The notes beneath the pieces were generated by a model. The model searched no databases. It saw only the letters and a list, made by a program, of their open reading frames with translations, and was not told the DNA's origin. A DNA stretch of 64,000 nucleotides from Micromonospora sp. NBC_01699 (GTDB taxonomy: Bacteria; Actinomycetota; Actinomycetes; Mycobacteriales; Micromonosporaceae): assembly GCF_036250065.1 (NCBI RefSeq), contig NZ_CP109199.1, positions 1,736,001 to 1,800,000 of the forward strand, read 5' to 3'. Every line of letters begins with the position of its first letter. Within the stretch, counting starts at the first letter, position 1. Below, piece after piece: positions 49,241 to 57,537 of the stretch. A program made the translations under genes and the position numbers.

Positions 49241-49422
49241 GCCCGAAACCCTATGCGGTACGACCGGCCGCGCGCCGGGGGTCGGCCCCGGTTGCGGCGA
49301 ATAGTTCCGGGGGCCGGACAGGCGCCCGGGTTTCCGGGCGTGCCGGACGGCGGCCCGTACGCGGGAAGTATGACCATGCACGCATGACGTGAACATGATG
49401 ATCTCGATTAGCATCGCCAATT

Positions 49423-50616
49423 ATGGATATCAAGAGGATCGTCGGCGCCCGTACGTGGCGACTGGCGGCCGGGCTCGCGCTTGTGCTCGGGGTGGGGTTG
49501 CCGGTCGCGGCGATCTCCGCCTCGGCGGCGGCGAGCCTGACGGTGGCCGGCGCACTCGCCGCCCAGGACGGTAGGTCCGCTTCGGTCACCGGGTACGTCA
49601 TCGGTCAGCCGACGGCCACCAACACGGTGCTCAGGTCCGGTTTCACCGGTGACACCGCCATCGCTATCGCCGACCTGGCCAGCGAGACCGCGACGTCGCG
49701 GATGCTCTATGTCCAGGTGACCAGTTCCTACCGGAGCACCTTCGGTCTCCTGTCCAACCCGAGCCTGCGCGGCCGGCTGGTCACCGTCACCGGGACGCTG
49801 ACCGCCTACTTCTCCCATGGCGGGTTGAAGGACCCGACGGCGATGAGTCTCGGCGGCTCCACCCCGACCCCCACCCCCACCCGTACGCCGACGACGGGTC
49901 CGACGACGAGCCCGCCGGGCGACTACGACCGGACCTACTACGCGAGCGCGATCGGCAAGACCGGCACCGCGCTGCGCAGCGCCCTGCACAATGTGATCAG
50001 GGTGCAGACCAAGCTCACGTACGACCAGGTCTGGGAGGCGTTGAAGGCCACCGACCAGGATCCGGCGAACTCGGGCAACGTCATCCTGCTCTACAGCGGG
50101 CGGTCGCAGAGCAAGAACACCAACGGCGGCAACCCGAACGACTGGAACCGCGAGCACGTCTGGGCCAAGTCGCACGGTGACTTCGGTACCGCGACCGGGC
50201 CGGGCACCGACGTACACCACCTGCGGCCGGAGGACGTCTCGGTCAACGCCTCCCGCGGCAACAAGGACTTCGACACCGGCGGCAGCACCGTCGCGGAGGC
50301 GCCGGGCAACTACACCGACGGCGACTCGTTCGAGCCGCGCAACGCGGTCAAGGGCGACGTGGCCCGCATGATCATGTACATGGCGATCCGGTACGAGGGC
50401 GGCGACGGCTGGGCGAACCTGGAGATGAACCAGGCGGTGAACAACGGCAGTGCACCGTACATCGGGAAGTTGTCGGTGTTGTTGCAGTGGAACCGTGCGG
50501 ACCCGCCGGACGCGTTCGAGAAGCGCCGCAACCAGGTCATCTACGACAACTGGCAGGGCAACCGCAACCCGTTCATCGACCACCCGGAGTGGGCGACCGC
50601 GATCTGGGGTAACTGA
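49423..50616 (+). CDS. Secreted endonuclease I (EndA/NucM type) with N-terminal OB-like domain
   Basis: 397 residues. Signal peptide (LAAGLALVLGVGLPVAAISA). Residues 37-145 form an OB-fold-like domain (VAGALAAQDGRSASVTGYVI, RGRLVTVTGTLTAYF). A Pro/Thr linker follows, then the endonuclease I domain: DYDRTYYASAIGKTGTALR, WNREHVWAKSHG (catalytic His245) and TDVHHLRPEDVSVN, ending with DHPEWATAIWG. These enzymes degrade DNA outside the cell non-specifically using Mg2+. It is a single gene with a strong terminator. Confidence 0.93.
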   Translation: MDIKRIVGARTWRLAAGLALVLGVGLPVAAISASAAASLTVAGALAAQDGRSASVTGYVIGQPTATNTVLRSGFTGDTAIAIADLASETATSRMLYVQVTSSYRSTFGLLSNPSLRGRLVTVTGTLTAYFSHGGLKDPTAMSLGGSTPTPTPTRTPTTGPTTSPPGDYDRTYYASAIGKTGTALRSALHNVIRVQTKLTYDQVWEALKATDQDPANSGNVILLYSGRSQSKNTNGGNPNDWNREHVWAKSHGDFGTATGPGTDVHHLRPEDVSVNASRGNKDFDTGGSTVAEAPGNYTDGDSFEPRNAVKGDVARMIMYMAIRYEGGDGWANLEMNQAVNNGSAPYIGKLSVLLQWNRADPPDAFEKRRNQVIYDNWQGNRNPFIDHPEWATAIWGN

Positions 50617-50621
50617 GCCAC

Positions 50622-50651
50622 GGGCGGTGGCGACCCCGATCGCCACCGCCC
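50622..50651 (+). terminator. Hairpin terminator of the nuclease gene
   Basis: Perfect 12-bp stem GGGCGGTGGCGA (50622-50633) against 50640-50651 with a 6-base loop, six bases after the stop. Confidence 0.8.
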
Positions 50652-50865
50652 CCTCCGGCGCGGTGACGGCGCGTAGTCCCGCCGAAAGCGATAACGCGGT
50701 TTTCCTCTACATACTCAGCCGAGTACGTACACCATCTTTGATGTACAACACTTTCGCGTTACCGCTCTGAACGAGCCCCATTCGGACGGGATTCGGTATG
50801 GTCGCCCCTGACCGTTCCGTACGCCGGCCCGCCGATCTCCGCCGGCTCAGCCCCTGGAGCGTCCG

Positions 50866-51648
50866 ATGGACCTGGCTGCCGCACGCCGTACCGAAGAAGT
50901 CCCCGCCCTGCTGTCCGCAGCGGCCGCGGTCGACACCACCGGGCCACTGCTCACCTACTGTGACGACGCGACCGGGGAGCGGACCGAGTTGTCCGTGGCG
51001 GCGTTGGGCCGCTGGGTCGCCAGGACGGCGAACCTGCTCGTCGACGGCTGCCGGCTCCATCCCGGCGACCGGGCGGCGGTGCTGCTCCCGCCGCACTGGC
51101 AGACCGCGGCGGTGCTGCTCGGCGCCTGGTCAGCCGGCGTGTCGGTGGCCTTCCACCCGATGGCCACCGCCGGGCTGCCGCGCATCGGCCCCGGCGCGGA
51201 CCTGCCGGTCGACGTCAGCTTCGTGGCCCACAACCGGATCGACAACTGGCTGGAGGACGTGCCCGAGGCGGAGCACCAGTTCGTGCTCGGGCTCGATCCG
51301 GGAGCCGAGCCGATCCGCGAGGTGCCCGCCGGCTACCGGGACTACCTGGTCGAGGTGCGCGAACACGGTGACAGCGCGCCGTCGTACGCCTCGGTCCGGC
51401 CCACCGACGCCGCCACGGTCGACGGCACCAGCTACCGGGAGTGGGCGACGGTGGCCCAGGGCATCGCCGAGTCCCGCGACCTGCGGCCCGGTGACCGGGT
51501 GCTGGTCGACACGGCCGGGCAGGAACAGCCGGTGGTCTGGCTGCTGGCCCCACTGTTCGCCGGTGCGTCGGTGATCCTCTGCCACAACCTCGCACCCGGC
51601 ACCGCCGAGTCCCGCGCCCGCACCGAAGGCGCCACCCGCGTCTTCTGA
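50866..51648 (+). CDS. TIGR03089 family protein (AMP-binding-like)
   Basis: 260 residues; ATG 50866 with TGGAGCG upstream. It matches the actinobacterial TIGR03089 family, a shortened relative of acyl-CoA synthetases: LLTYCDDATGERTELSVAAL, GRWVARTANLLVDG, GDRAAVLLPPHWQTAAVLLG and WSAGVSVAFHP. The phosphate-binding loop and C-terminal lid of true AMP-forming ligases are missing, so it is probably not an active ligase. Function unknown. Confidence 0.9.
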   Translation: MDLAAARRTEEVPALLSAAAAVDTTGPLLTYCDDATGERTELSVAALGRWVARTANLLVDGCRLHPGDRAAVLLPPHWQTAAVLLGAWSAGVSVAFHPMATAGLPRIGPGADLPVDVSFVAHNRIDNWLEDVPEAEHQFVLGLDPGAEPIREVPAGYRDYLVEVREHGDSAPSYASVRPTDAATVDGTSYREWATVAQGIAESRDLRPGDRVLVDTAGQEQPVVWLLAPLFAGASVILCHNLAPGTAESRARTEGATRVF

Positions 51649-51800
51649 ACGCCCCGCCCACTATCTGCCCTACGCCCGCCGGTTCTTCACCACCGCAGCC
51701 AGGCGCGGCGACGCCGTCATCTGCTGGATCGACTGAGCCGGGCGGGCCCGTCCCATCCGTGCCGGACCCGGTCTGTTCGTTCCACACATTGATGGCAGTC

Positions 51801-51838
51801 GTTCATTTGCGTACCGTTCCCCAGAAACAGCGTATCGT
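51801..51838 (+). promoter_or_regulatory. Possible PHO box and -10 element before the phosphatase gene
   Basis: GTTCATTTGCG (51801-51811) resembles one 11-bp PhoP repeat unit, followed in register by the poorer TACCGTTCCCC; TATCGT (51833-51838) is a fair -10. No -35 consensus is present, as expected when PhoP binds there. This suits a gene for a PhoX-like phosphatase. Only one repeat unit is convincing. Confidence 0.35.
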
Positions 51839-51873
51839 TACATTCCTCGGACCCACCCAAGAGGAGGTCCACG

Positions 51874-53034
51874 ATGGATCGACGGAACATGCTGCGCGCC
51901 ACGGTGCTCGGAGCGGGCGCGGTAGCGCTGCCGTTCACCGCCTGGTCGGCGGCGTACGCGGCACCGGCGCAGAACGCGTCCGGCCCGTACGGTCCGCTCC
52001 AGGCGGCGAACAGCCACGGCATCGCGCTCCCGGCCGGCTTCACCAGCCAGATCGTCGCCCGCTCCGGTCAGGTGGTGACCGGCACCTCGTACACCTGGCA
52101 CAGCGCGCCCGACGGCGGCGCCGTGTACGCGAACGGCACCGGCTGGGTGTACGTCTCCAACTCCGAGACCAGCTCCGGCTCCGGCGGCGGCGCGTCCCGG
52201 ATCCTGTTCAACGCAAGCGGAGCCGTCGTCGGTGCGTCCCGGATCCTGTCCGGCACCAACAACAACTGCGCGGGCGGCAAGACCCCGTGGGACACCTGGT
52301 TGTCCTGCGAGGAGGTCGACCTCGGCCGGGTGTGGGAGACGTACCCGTTGGGCGGCACCGCCGTGGTCCGCCCGGCGATGGGCCGGTTCAAGCACGAGGC
52401 CGCCGCGGCCGACCCGGACCGTCGGGTCATCTACCTCACCGAGGACGAGACCAACGGCAAGTTCTACCGGTTCATTCCGAACACCTGGGGTGACCTGTCC
52501 GGCGGTGCGCTCCAGGTGCTGGTCGCCGGCAGCGCCACGTCCGGCTCGTTCAGCTGGGCCGCCGTACCCGACCCGGACGGTTCCCCGACCGCCACCCGGT
52601 CGCAGGTCTCCGGCGCCAAGTCGTTCAACGGCGGCGAGGGCTGCCACTACTCCAACAACACGGTGTGGTTCACCACCAAGGGCGACAACCGGGTCTGGCA
52701 GCTCAACCTCACCAACAATACGTACGAACTCGCCTACGACGACAACCTCGTCAGCCCCGGCTCGGCCCCGCTGACCGGCGTGGACAACATCACCGGCTCC
52801 TCGTTCGGTGACCTCTACGTCGCCGAGGACGGCGGCAACATGGAGATCTGCGTGATCACGCCGGACGACAAGATCTCCGTCTTCCTGCGGATCACCGGCC
52901 AGGGCTCGTCGGAGATCTGCGGTCCCGCGTTCACCCCGGCCGGGAACCGGCTGTACTTCTCGTCCCAGCGCGGCACCTCCGGCTCCTCCTCCGGCGGCAT
53001 CACCTACTGCGTCACCGGCCCGTTCCGCACCTGA
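51874..53034 (+). CDS. PhoX-type (DUF839) secreted phosphatase-like protein
   Basis: 386 residues; ATG 51874 with AGAGGAGG upstream. Twin-arginine-like signal DRRNMLRATVLGAGAVALPF, cleaved near AYAAPA. The mature beta-propeller shows PhoX/DUF839 blocks: NCAGGKTPWDTWLSCEE, FKHEAAAADPDRRVIYLTED, FNGGEGCHYSNNTVWFTTKG, DNITGSSFGDLYVAEDGG and a final EICGPAFTPAGNRLYFSSQR. PhoX enzymes hydrolyse phosphate esters with Fe/Ca cofactors and are Tat-exported. It is shorter than classic PhoX and its activity is inferred. Confidence 0.88.
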   Translation: MDRRNMLRATVLGAGAVALPFTAWSAAYAAPAQNASGPYGPLQAANSHGIALPAGFTSQIVARSGQVVTGTSYTWHSAPDGGAVYANGTGWVYVSNSETSSGSGGGASRILFNASGAVVGASRILSGTNNNCAGGKTPWDTWLSCEEVDLGRVWETYPLGGTAVVRPAMGRFKHEAAAADPDRRVIYLTEDETNGKFYRFIPNTWGDLSGGALQVLVAGSATSGSFSWAAVPDPDGSPTATRSQVSGAKSFNGGEGCHYSNNTVWFTTKGDNRVWQLNLTNNTYELAYDDNLVSPGSAPLTGVDNITGSSFGDLYVAEDGGNMEICVITPDDKISVFLRITGQGSSEICGPAFTPAGNRLYFSSQRGTSGSSSGGITYCVTGPFRT

Positions 53035-53060
53035 GCCCCACCGCAACGGACGATCGGGAA

Positions 53061-53093
53061 GCGGAACCCCGGCCCGCCTGGCCGGAGTTCCGC
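53061..53093 (+). terminator. Hairpin terminator after the PhoX-like gene
   Basis: GCGGAACCCCGGCC (53061-53074) pairs with 53080-53093 with one mismatch and a 5-base loop, 27 bases after the stop. Confidence 0.65.
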
Positions 53094-53116
53094 ACCCCGG
53101 TGGCAAGCTGCGCGGT

Positions 53117-53246
53117 GTGGATGCTTACCGGGGCACCGCCTGGCTCGACTGGTGGACCAACTCGTCCCTGCGCTTCAGCACCGAGGTCACGGTGGTGATC
53201 AGTGTTCACCCTCAGCGAATACCGCGACGAGCCCGAAGAGGCCTGA
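53117..53246 (+). pseudogene. Possible frameshifted small gene remnant
   Basis: From GTG 53117 one frame reads DAYRGTAWLDWWTNSSLRFS and TEVTVVIS. A second frame continues VFTLSEYRDEPEEA and stops at 53244-53246. Joined, they look like a short protein end, but no ribosome site or family supports it. The rest of 53094-53422 shows no gene. Confidence 0.25.
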
Positions 53247-53422
53247 CCCGGCGTTACCCGGCCCGCTTCACGTCCCGCAGACCGTCTGGGTTGCTGTTTC
53301 CCGGCGCGGCCGTCGTGGCTGTCACCCACCGGCTCACAGTAAAAGTTCGGCCCGGCGGAAAATAGATTTCGGGCTATTCCGTTGAGTCTGCGTTACGCCG
53401 CTGACCTGCATGGTATTGATTG

Positions 53423-53989
53423 ATGGTGCGCGAACTGTCGAGCCCGCAGCGGCAGATCTTCCAACTGAAGATCTCGCTTTCCGATGTCACGCCCGTGGTG
53501 TGGCGGCGGGTGCTGGTGCCGGGGGGCTACACCCTGGACCGGCTGCACCGCGTCTTCCAGCACGTGATGGGTTGGCAGGACTGCCACCTGCACTCGTTCG
53601 AGATCGACGGCCTCCAGTACGGCGAGCCCGACCCCGACGGTGAGTTGACCCTGCGCGACGAGCTGGACACCCGGCTGGACGCGGTGATCGGCAAGGGGAG
53701 CAGGTTCCGCTACACGTACGACTTCGGTGACTGGTGGGAGCACGACGTCACGGTGGAGGACGCGTTCGGTGCCGATCCGGGGGAGCGGTACCCGATCTGC
53801 GTCACCGGTGCCCGCGCCTGCCCGCCGGAGGATGTCGGCGGGCCGTTCGGCTACCGCACCTTTCTGGTCGCGCTCGCCGACCCGGAGCATCCGGACCACG
53901 AGTCGATGCGGGAGTGGATCGGGCGGTCGTTCGACGCGGAGGCGTTCGCGCCCGACCGGGTCACGACGCTGACCCGCCGGCTCTGCTGA
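53423..53989 (+). CDS. Plasmid pRiA4b ORF-3 family protein
   Basis: 188 residues. The family (PF07929 style) is recognised from FQLKISLSDVTPVVWRRVLV, TLDRLHRVFQHVMGW, HLHSFEIDGLQYGEPD, FRYTYDFGDWWEHDVTVED and RACPPEDVGGPFGY. It is a small beta-rich cytoplasmic protein found widely in plasmids and chromosomes, with no established activity. It stands alone just upstream of the cellobiose operon, facing the same way. Confidence 0.93.
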   Translation: MVRELSSPQRQIFQLKISLSDVTPVVWRRVLVPGGYTLDRLHRVFQHVMGWQDCHLHSFEIDGLQYGEPDPDGELTLRDELDTRLDAVIGKGSRFRYTYDFGDWWEHDVTVEDAFGADPGERYPICVTGARACPPEDVGGPFGYRTFLVALADPEHPDHESMREWIGRSFDAEAFAPDRVTTLTRRLC

Positions 53990-54056
53990 CCGCCCCGACG
54001 ACCGGAAGTAACACCTTCTTCTCCCTTGGTGACCTTGGTCGGCGGCGGTAACGAAA

Positions 54057-54070
54057 TGGGAACGCTCCCA
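54057..54070. promoter_or_regulatory. CebR-type operator 1
   Basis: TGGGAACGCTCCCA matches the 14-bp CebR palindrome TGGGAGCGCTCCCA with one change. It lies just upstream of the -35 element of the operon promoter. Confidence 0.85.
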
Positions 54071-54078
54071 TTGGGGTC

Positions 54079-54107
54079 TTGACACTCCGGTAACCCCCCG
54101 GCAATCT
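54079..54107 (+). promoter_or_regulatory. Promoter of the cellobiose operon
   Basis: TTGACA (54079-54084), a 17-base spacer and CAATCT (54102-54107). CebR-type operators flank it on both sides, so it should be off without cellobiose. The leader to the ATG at 54247 is about 130 bases. Confidence 0.7.
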
Positions 54108-54109
54108 CA

Positions 54110-54123
54110 TGGGAGCGCTCCCG
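54110..54123. promoter_or_regulatory. CebR-type operator 2
   Basis: TGGGAGCGCTCCCG, one base from the CebR consensus palindrome. It covers the predicted transcription start, a place where a LacI-family repressor blocks initiation. Confidence 0.88.
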
Positions 54124-54246
54124 GCCCTGTGGCTCGCGCCACAGCATCGAGCCACGATCTCCGCCCCGGGCAGCCGTCCCGCGCCAGACCCGTACCACCA
54201 CCACCGCCTCCCCACCACACATACATGCGACCTGAGAGGGGTCAGG

Positions 54247-55560
54247 ATGAGCGTCACGTCCCGCCGTCGGCGGTTCGCGGCAATCGCGATCGCGTCCGCC
54301 GCCGTGCTCGCCACGACGGCCTGTGGCGACGACTCGTCAGCAGAATCGGCCGATCCCAACGCGCCCGTCACGCTGATCGTCGACGTCTTCGGCGACCAGG
54401 GCTTCGGGTACGAGTCCCTGTACGAGCAGTACAAGAAGGACCATCCGAACGTCACGATCCAGGAACGCGGCAAGGGCCTCGGGCTGGGTGACTACAACAC
54501 CCGCCTGACCCAGCAGATCACCGCCGGCTCCGGTGCCGGCGACATCGTCGCCCTCGAAGAGGGCACGATCGTGCAGTTCTACGCGCAGGCCGACAAGTTC
54601 GTGAACCTGGCCGACGAGGGCGCGAACGACCTCAAGGCCAACTACCTGCCGTGGAAGTGGGAGCAGGGCACCACGCCCGACGGCAAGGTCCTCGGCCTCG
54701 GCACCGACGTCGGCTCGATGGCGATCTGCTACCGCACCGACCTGTTCAAGGCCGCCAACCTGCCGACCGACCGGGAAGAGGTCGGCAAGCTCTGGCCGAC
54801 CTGGGACGCGTTCATCGAGCAGGGCGTCAAGTTCGCCGCCGCCGACCCGAAGAACAAGTTCGTCGACTCGGCGACCAACTTCTTCAACGTCGTACTGAGC
54901 CAGACGGCGGGCGCCGGCACCGGTTACACGTACTACGACAAGAGCAACAAGCTGGTGCTGGACACCAACCCGGACGTCCAGACCGCGTTCAACCTGACCA
55001 CCAAGATGATCGACGCGAAGCTCTCCAACAACCTCCAGTCGTTCTCGAACGAGTGGAACGCCGGCTTCAAGAACGGCACCTTTGCCACCATCGCCTGCCC
55101 CGCCTGGATGACCGGTGTGATCAAGGGCCAGGCCGGCGACGCGGCGGCCGGCAAGTGGGACGTGGCCAAGGCGCCCGGCAACGGCGGCAACTGGGGCGGC
55201 AGCTTCCTCGGCGTACCGAAGTCGAGCAAGCACCAGAAGGCGGCGGCCGAGCTGGCCAAGTACCTGACCAGCGCGCAGAGCCAGATCGAGGTGTTCAAGA
55301 AGCTGGGCAACCTGCCCTCGCAGCCGGCCGCGCTGAACGACCCGGCGGTGACCGCGGCGACGAACGACTACTTCAGCAACGCCCCGATCGGCAAGATCTT
55401 CGCCGCCGGTGCCACCGAGCTGAAGCCGGTCTACCTCGGCCCGAAGAACCAGGCCGTACGGACCGCGGTGGAGAACGCGCTGCGCGCGGTCGAGCAGGGA
55501 CAGGCCGCCGACGCGGCCTGGAAGGACGCGTTGAAGAACGGTGCGGCCGCCGGTAAGTGA
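54247..55560 (+). CDS. cebE: Cellobiose/cello-oligosaccharide ABC transporter binding lipoprotein
   Basis: 437 residues; ATG 54247 after GAGAGGGGTCAGG. Lipobox LATTAC puts Cys near residue 26. The mature part is a family-1 extracellular solute-binding protein with NAPVTLIVDVFGDQGFGYES, TRLTQQITAGSGAGDIVALE, WKWEQGTTPDGKVLGLGTDV and WGGSFLGVPKSSKHQKAA. Position before two permeases, a GH1 glucosidase and a CebR regulator, under CebR boxes, identifies it as CebE. No ATPase gene is in the operon; streptomycetes use the shared MsiK. Confidence 0.92.
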   Translation: MSVTSRRRRFAAIAIASAAVLATTACGDDSSAESADPNAPVTLIVDVFGDQGFGYESLYEQYKKDHPNVTIQERGKGLGLGDYNTRLTQQITAGSGAGDIVALEEGTIVQFYAQADKFVNLADEGANDLKANYLPWKWEQGTTPDGKVLGLGTDVGSMAICYRTDLFKAANLPTDREEVGKLWPTWDAFIEQGVKFAAADPKNKFVDSATNFFNVVLSQTAGAGTGYTYYDKSNKLVLDTNPDVQTAFNLTTKMIDAKLSNNLQSFSNEWNAGFKNGTFATIACPAWMTGVIKGQAGDAAAGKWDVAKAPGNGGNWGGSFLGVPKSSKHQKAAAELAKYLTSAQSQIEVFKKLGNLPSQPAALNDPAVTAATNDYFSNAPIGKIFAAGATELKPVYLGPKNQAVRTAVENALRAVEQGQAADAAWKDALKNGAAAGK

Positions 55561-55577
55561 CCCGGCCGTGAGCGCGG

Positions 55578-55610
55578 GTGGCGCCGACAGGTTTCCCCTG
55601 TCGGCGCCAC
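55578..55610 (+). terminator. Intra-operon hairpin after the binding-protein gene
   Basis: Perfect 13-bp stem GTGGCGCCGACAG (55578-55590) against 55598-55610 with a 7-base loop, 17 bases after the stop and 21 before the next start. Such hairpins often reduce read-through or protect the upstream message, so the binding protein is made in excess of the permeases. Confidence 0.7.
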
Positions 55611-55631
55611 GCCCTAGTTGAAGGACTTCCG

Positions 55632-56618
55632 ATGAGCCTGGATCTCGACCCGGCCCCGCCGGCCGGCCGGCACAGCCACCCGGCGGACGACGAGCGGGGC
55701 CGCCGGCGTGCCCCCCGCCGCTCGCTCACCCGGCTGGACCTCAGGGTCTCGCCCTACCTGTACATCCTGCCGTTCTTCGTCATCTTCGCGATCTTCAGCG
55801 CCTATCCGATCGGTTACACCGTCTGGATCGCGCTGACCGACCGGTCGCCGATGAACACCACCATCAGTTTCGTCGGACTGGACAACTTCGTCGAGATCAG
55901 CCAGGACCCGCAGTTCTGGAACGCGGTGGTCAACACCTTCGGCATGTTCGCCATGTCGACCGTGCCACAGCTGCTGATCGCACTGCTGCTGGCCAACGCC
56001 CTGAACCGGCGGATCAAGGGCCAGACGTTCTTCCGGATGGCGATCGCCATGCCGATCATCACCTCCACCGCGGTGGTGGCACTGATCTTCTCGATGATCT
56101 ACGCCCGCGAGTTCGGACTGGCCAACTGGCTGCTCGACCTGGTCGGCATCGACCCGATCGACTGGCGGGCCAACCGGTACGCCTCCTGGTTCGCCATCTC
56201 GACCATGGTCGACTGGCGCTGGGTCGGTTACAACGCACTGATCTACCTGGCCGCCATGCAGTCGATCAACAAGGACATCTACGAGGCGGCCGCGCTCGAC
56301 GGCGCGTCCAAGACCCGGCAGTTCTGGTCGATCACCATTCCGCAGCTCCGCCCGACGATCATCTTCACGCTGATCATCTCGACCATCGGCGGCCTGCAAC
56401 TCTTCACCGAACCGCTGCTGTTCACCAGCGGATCCGGCGGCATCTCCGGCGGCTCGCAGGGTCAGTTCCAGACGATCACCATGTACCTGCTCGACGTCAT
56501 GAACACCCGGTTCCGGTGGGGCTACGCCGGCGCGGTGGCGCTCGTGCTCTTCGTGCTGATCGCGGGCATGTCGCTGATCAACTACCTGCTGGCCCGCCGC
56601 ATCAGCTCGGACAAGTGA
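55632..56618 (+). CDS. cebF: Cellobiose ABC transporter permease
   Basis: 328 residues; ATG 55632 with AAGGA upstream. Six helices in the MalF-like arrangement, beginning PYLYILPFFVIFAIFSAYPI. The EAA loop that docks the ATPase is YEAAALDGASKTRQFWSITI. An N-terminal cytoplasmic extension of about 35 charged residues precedes helix 1. Operates with CebG as the membrane channel for cellobiose and cellotriose. Confidence 0.93.
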   Translation: MSLDLDPAPPAGRHSHPADDERGRRRAPRRSLTRLDLRVSPYLYILPFFVIFAIFSAYPIGYTVWIALTDRSPMNTTISFVGLDNFVEISQDPQFWNAVVNTFGMFAMSTVPQLLIALLLANALNRRIKGQTFFRMAIAMPIITSTAVVALIFSMIYAREFGLANWLLDLVGIDPIDWRANRYASWFAISTMVDWRWVGYNALIYLAAMQSINKDIYEAAALDGASKTRQFWSITIPQLRPTIIFTLIISTIGGLQLFTEPLLFTSGSGGISGGSQGQFQTITMYLLDVMNTRFRWGYAGAVALVLFVLIAGMSLINYLLARRISSDK

Positions 56619-56628
56619 GGACCCGACG

Positions 56629-57537
56629 ATGACTTCCACGACGCTGCGGCCCCGGCCCTCGCCACTCGCCCCGCCCCGCCCCGGCCGCCCGCCCCGCAAC
56701 CGGGCCGAACGGCTCTGGAAGGCCAGCCCGCTGACCTGGGTGGGATTGATCTTCGCGGTGTTCCTGTCGCTGTTCCCGTTCTACTGGATGATCGTCATCG
56801 CCTCGCGGACCAACGACGCGGCCAACTCCTGGCCGCCGCCGTTCCTGCCCGGCGGCAAGCTCGGCGAGAACATCGAGCGGGTGCTCGCCAACGGGGACGC
56901 GAACATCGTCAAGGGGCTGATGAACTCGTTCCTCGTCTCCGGCACGATCACCATCGCCACCGTCTTCTTCGGCTCGCTCGCCGGCTTCGCCTTCGCCAAA
57001 CTGAAGTTCAAGGGCAAGAACGCGCTGCTGCTGATCATCCTCGCCTCGATGATGGTGCCGATCCAGCTCGGCGTACTGCCGCTCTACATCCTGATGGCGA
57101 AGCTCGAATGGCTCAACACCATGCCGTCGGTGACCGTACCGTTCCTGATCGGCGGCTTCGGCATCTTCATGATGCGCCAGTACGCCGAACAGGCCGTCCC
57201 GAACGAGCTGATCGAGGCAGCGAGGGTCGACGGCTGCTCCACCTGGCGGGTCTACTGGCACGTGGTCGCCCCGGCACTGCGACCGGCGGCGGCCGTACTC
57301 GGGCTGCTCACCTTCATGGAACAGTGGAACCAGTTCTTCTGGCCCTTCGTCGTGCTGGCCGACCCGGCCAACCCGACCGTCCAGATCTCCCTGCGCAGTC
57401 TGAACTCGGCCTACTTCGCCGACAACTCGCAGATCTTCGCCGGCACGCTGATCGCCACGCTGCCGTTGTTCATCGTGTTCATCCTCTTCGGCCGCCAGAT
57501 CATCGGCGGCATCATGGAAGGCGCCGTCAAGTCGTGA
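56629..57537 (+). CDS. cebG: Cellobiose ABC transporter permease
   Basis: 302 residues, starting ten bases after cebF. MalG-like permease with FAVFLSLFPFYWMIVIASRT as helix 1 and an EAA loop IEAARVDGCSTWRVYWHVVA. Its TGA overlaps the GTG of the glucosidase gene. Partner of CebF; energy probably comes from an MsiK-type ATPase encoded elsewhere. Confidence 0.93.
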   Translation: MTSTTLRPRPSPLAPPRPGRPPRNRAERLWKASPLTWVGLIFAVFLSLFPFYWMIVIASRTNDAANSWPPPFLPGGKLGENIERVLANGDANIVKGLMNSFLVSGTITIATVFFGSLAGFAFAKLKFKGKNALLLIILASMMVPIQLGVLPLYILMAKLEWLNTMPSVTVPFLIGGFGIFMMRQYAEQAVPNELIEAARVDGCSTWRVYWHVVAPALRPAAAVLGLLTFMEQWNQFFWPFVVLADPANPTVQISLRSLNSAYFADNSQIFAGTLIATLPLFIVFILFGRQIIGGIMEGAVKS

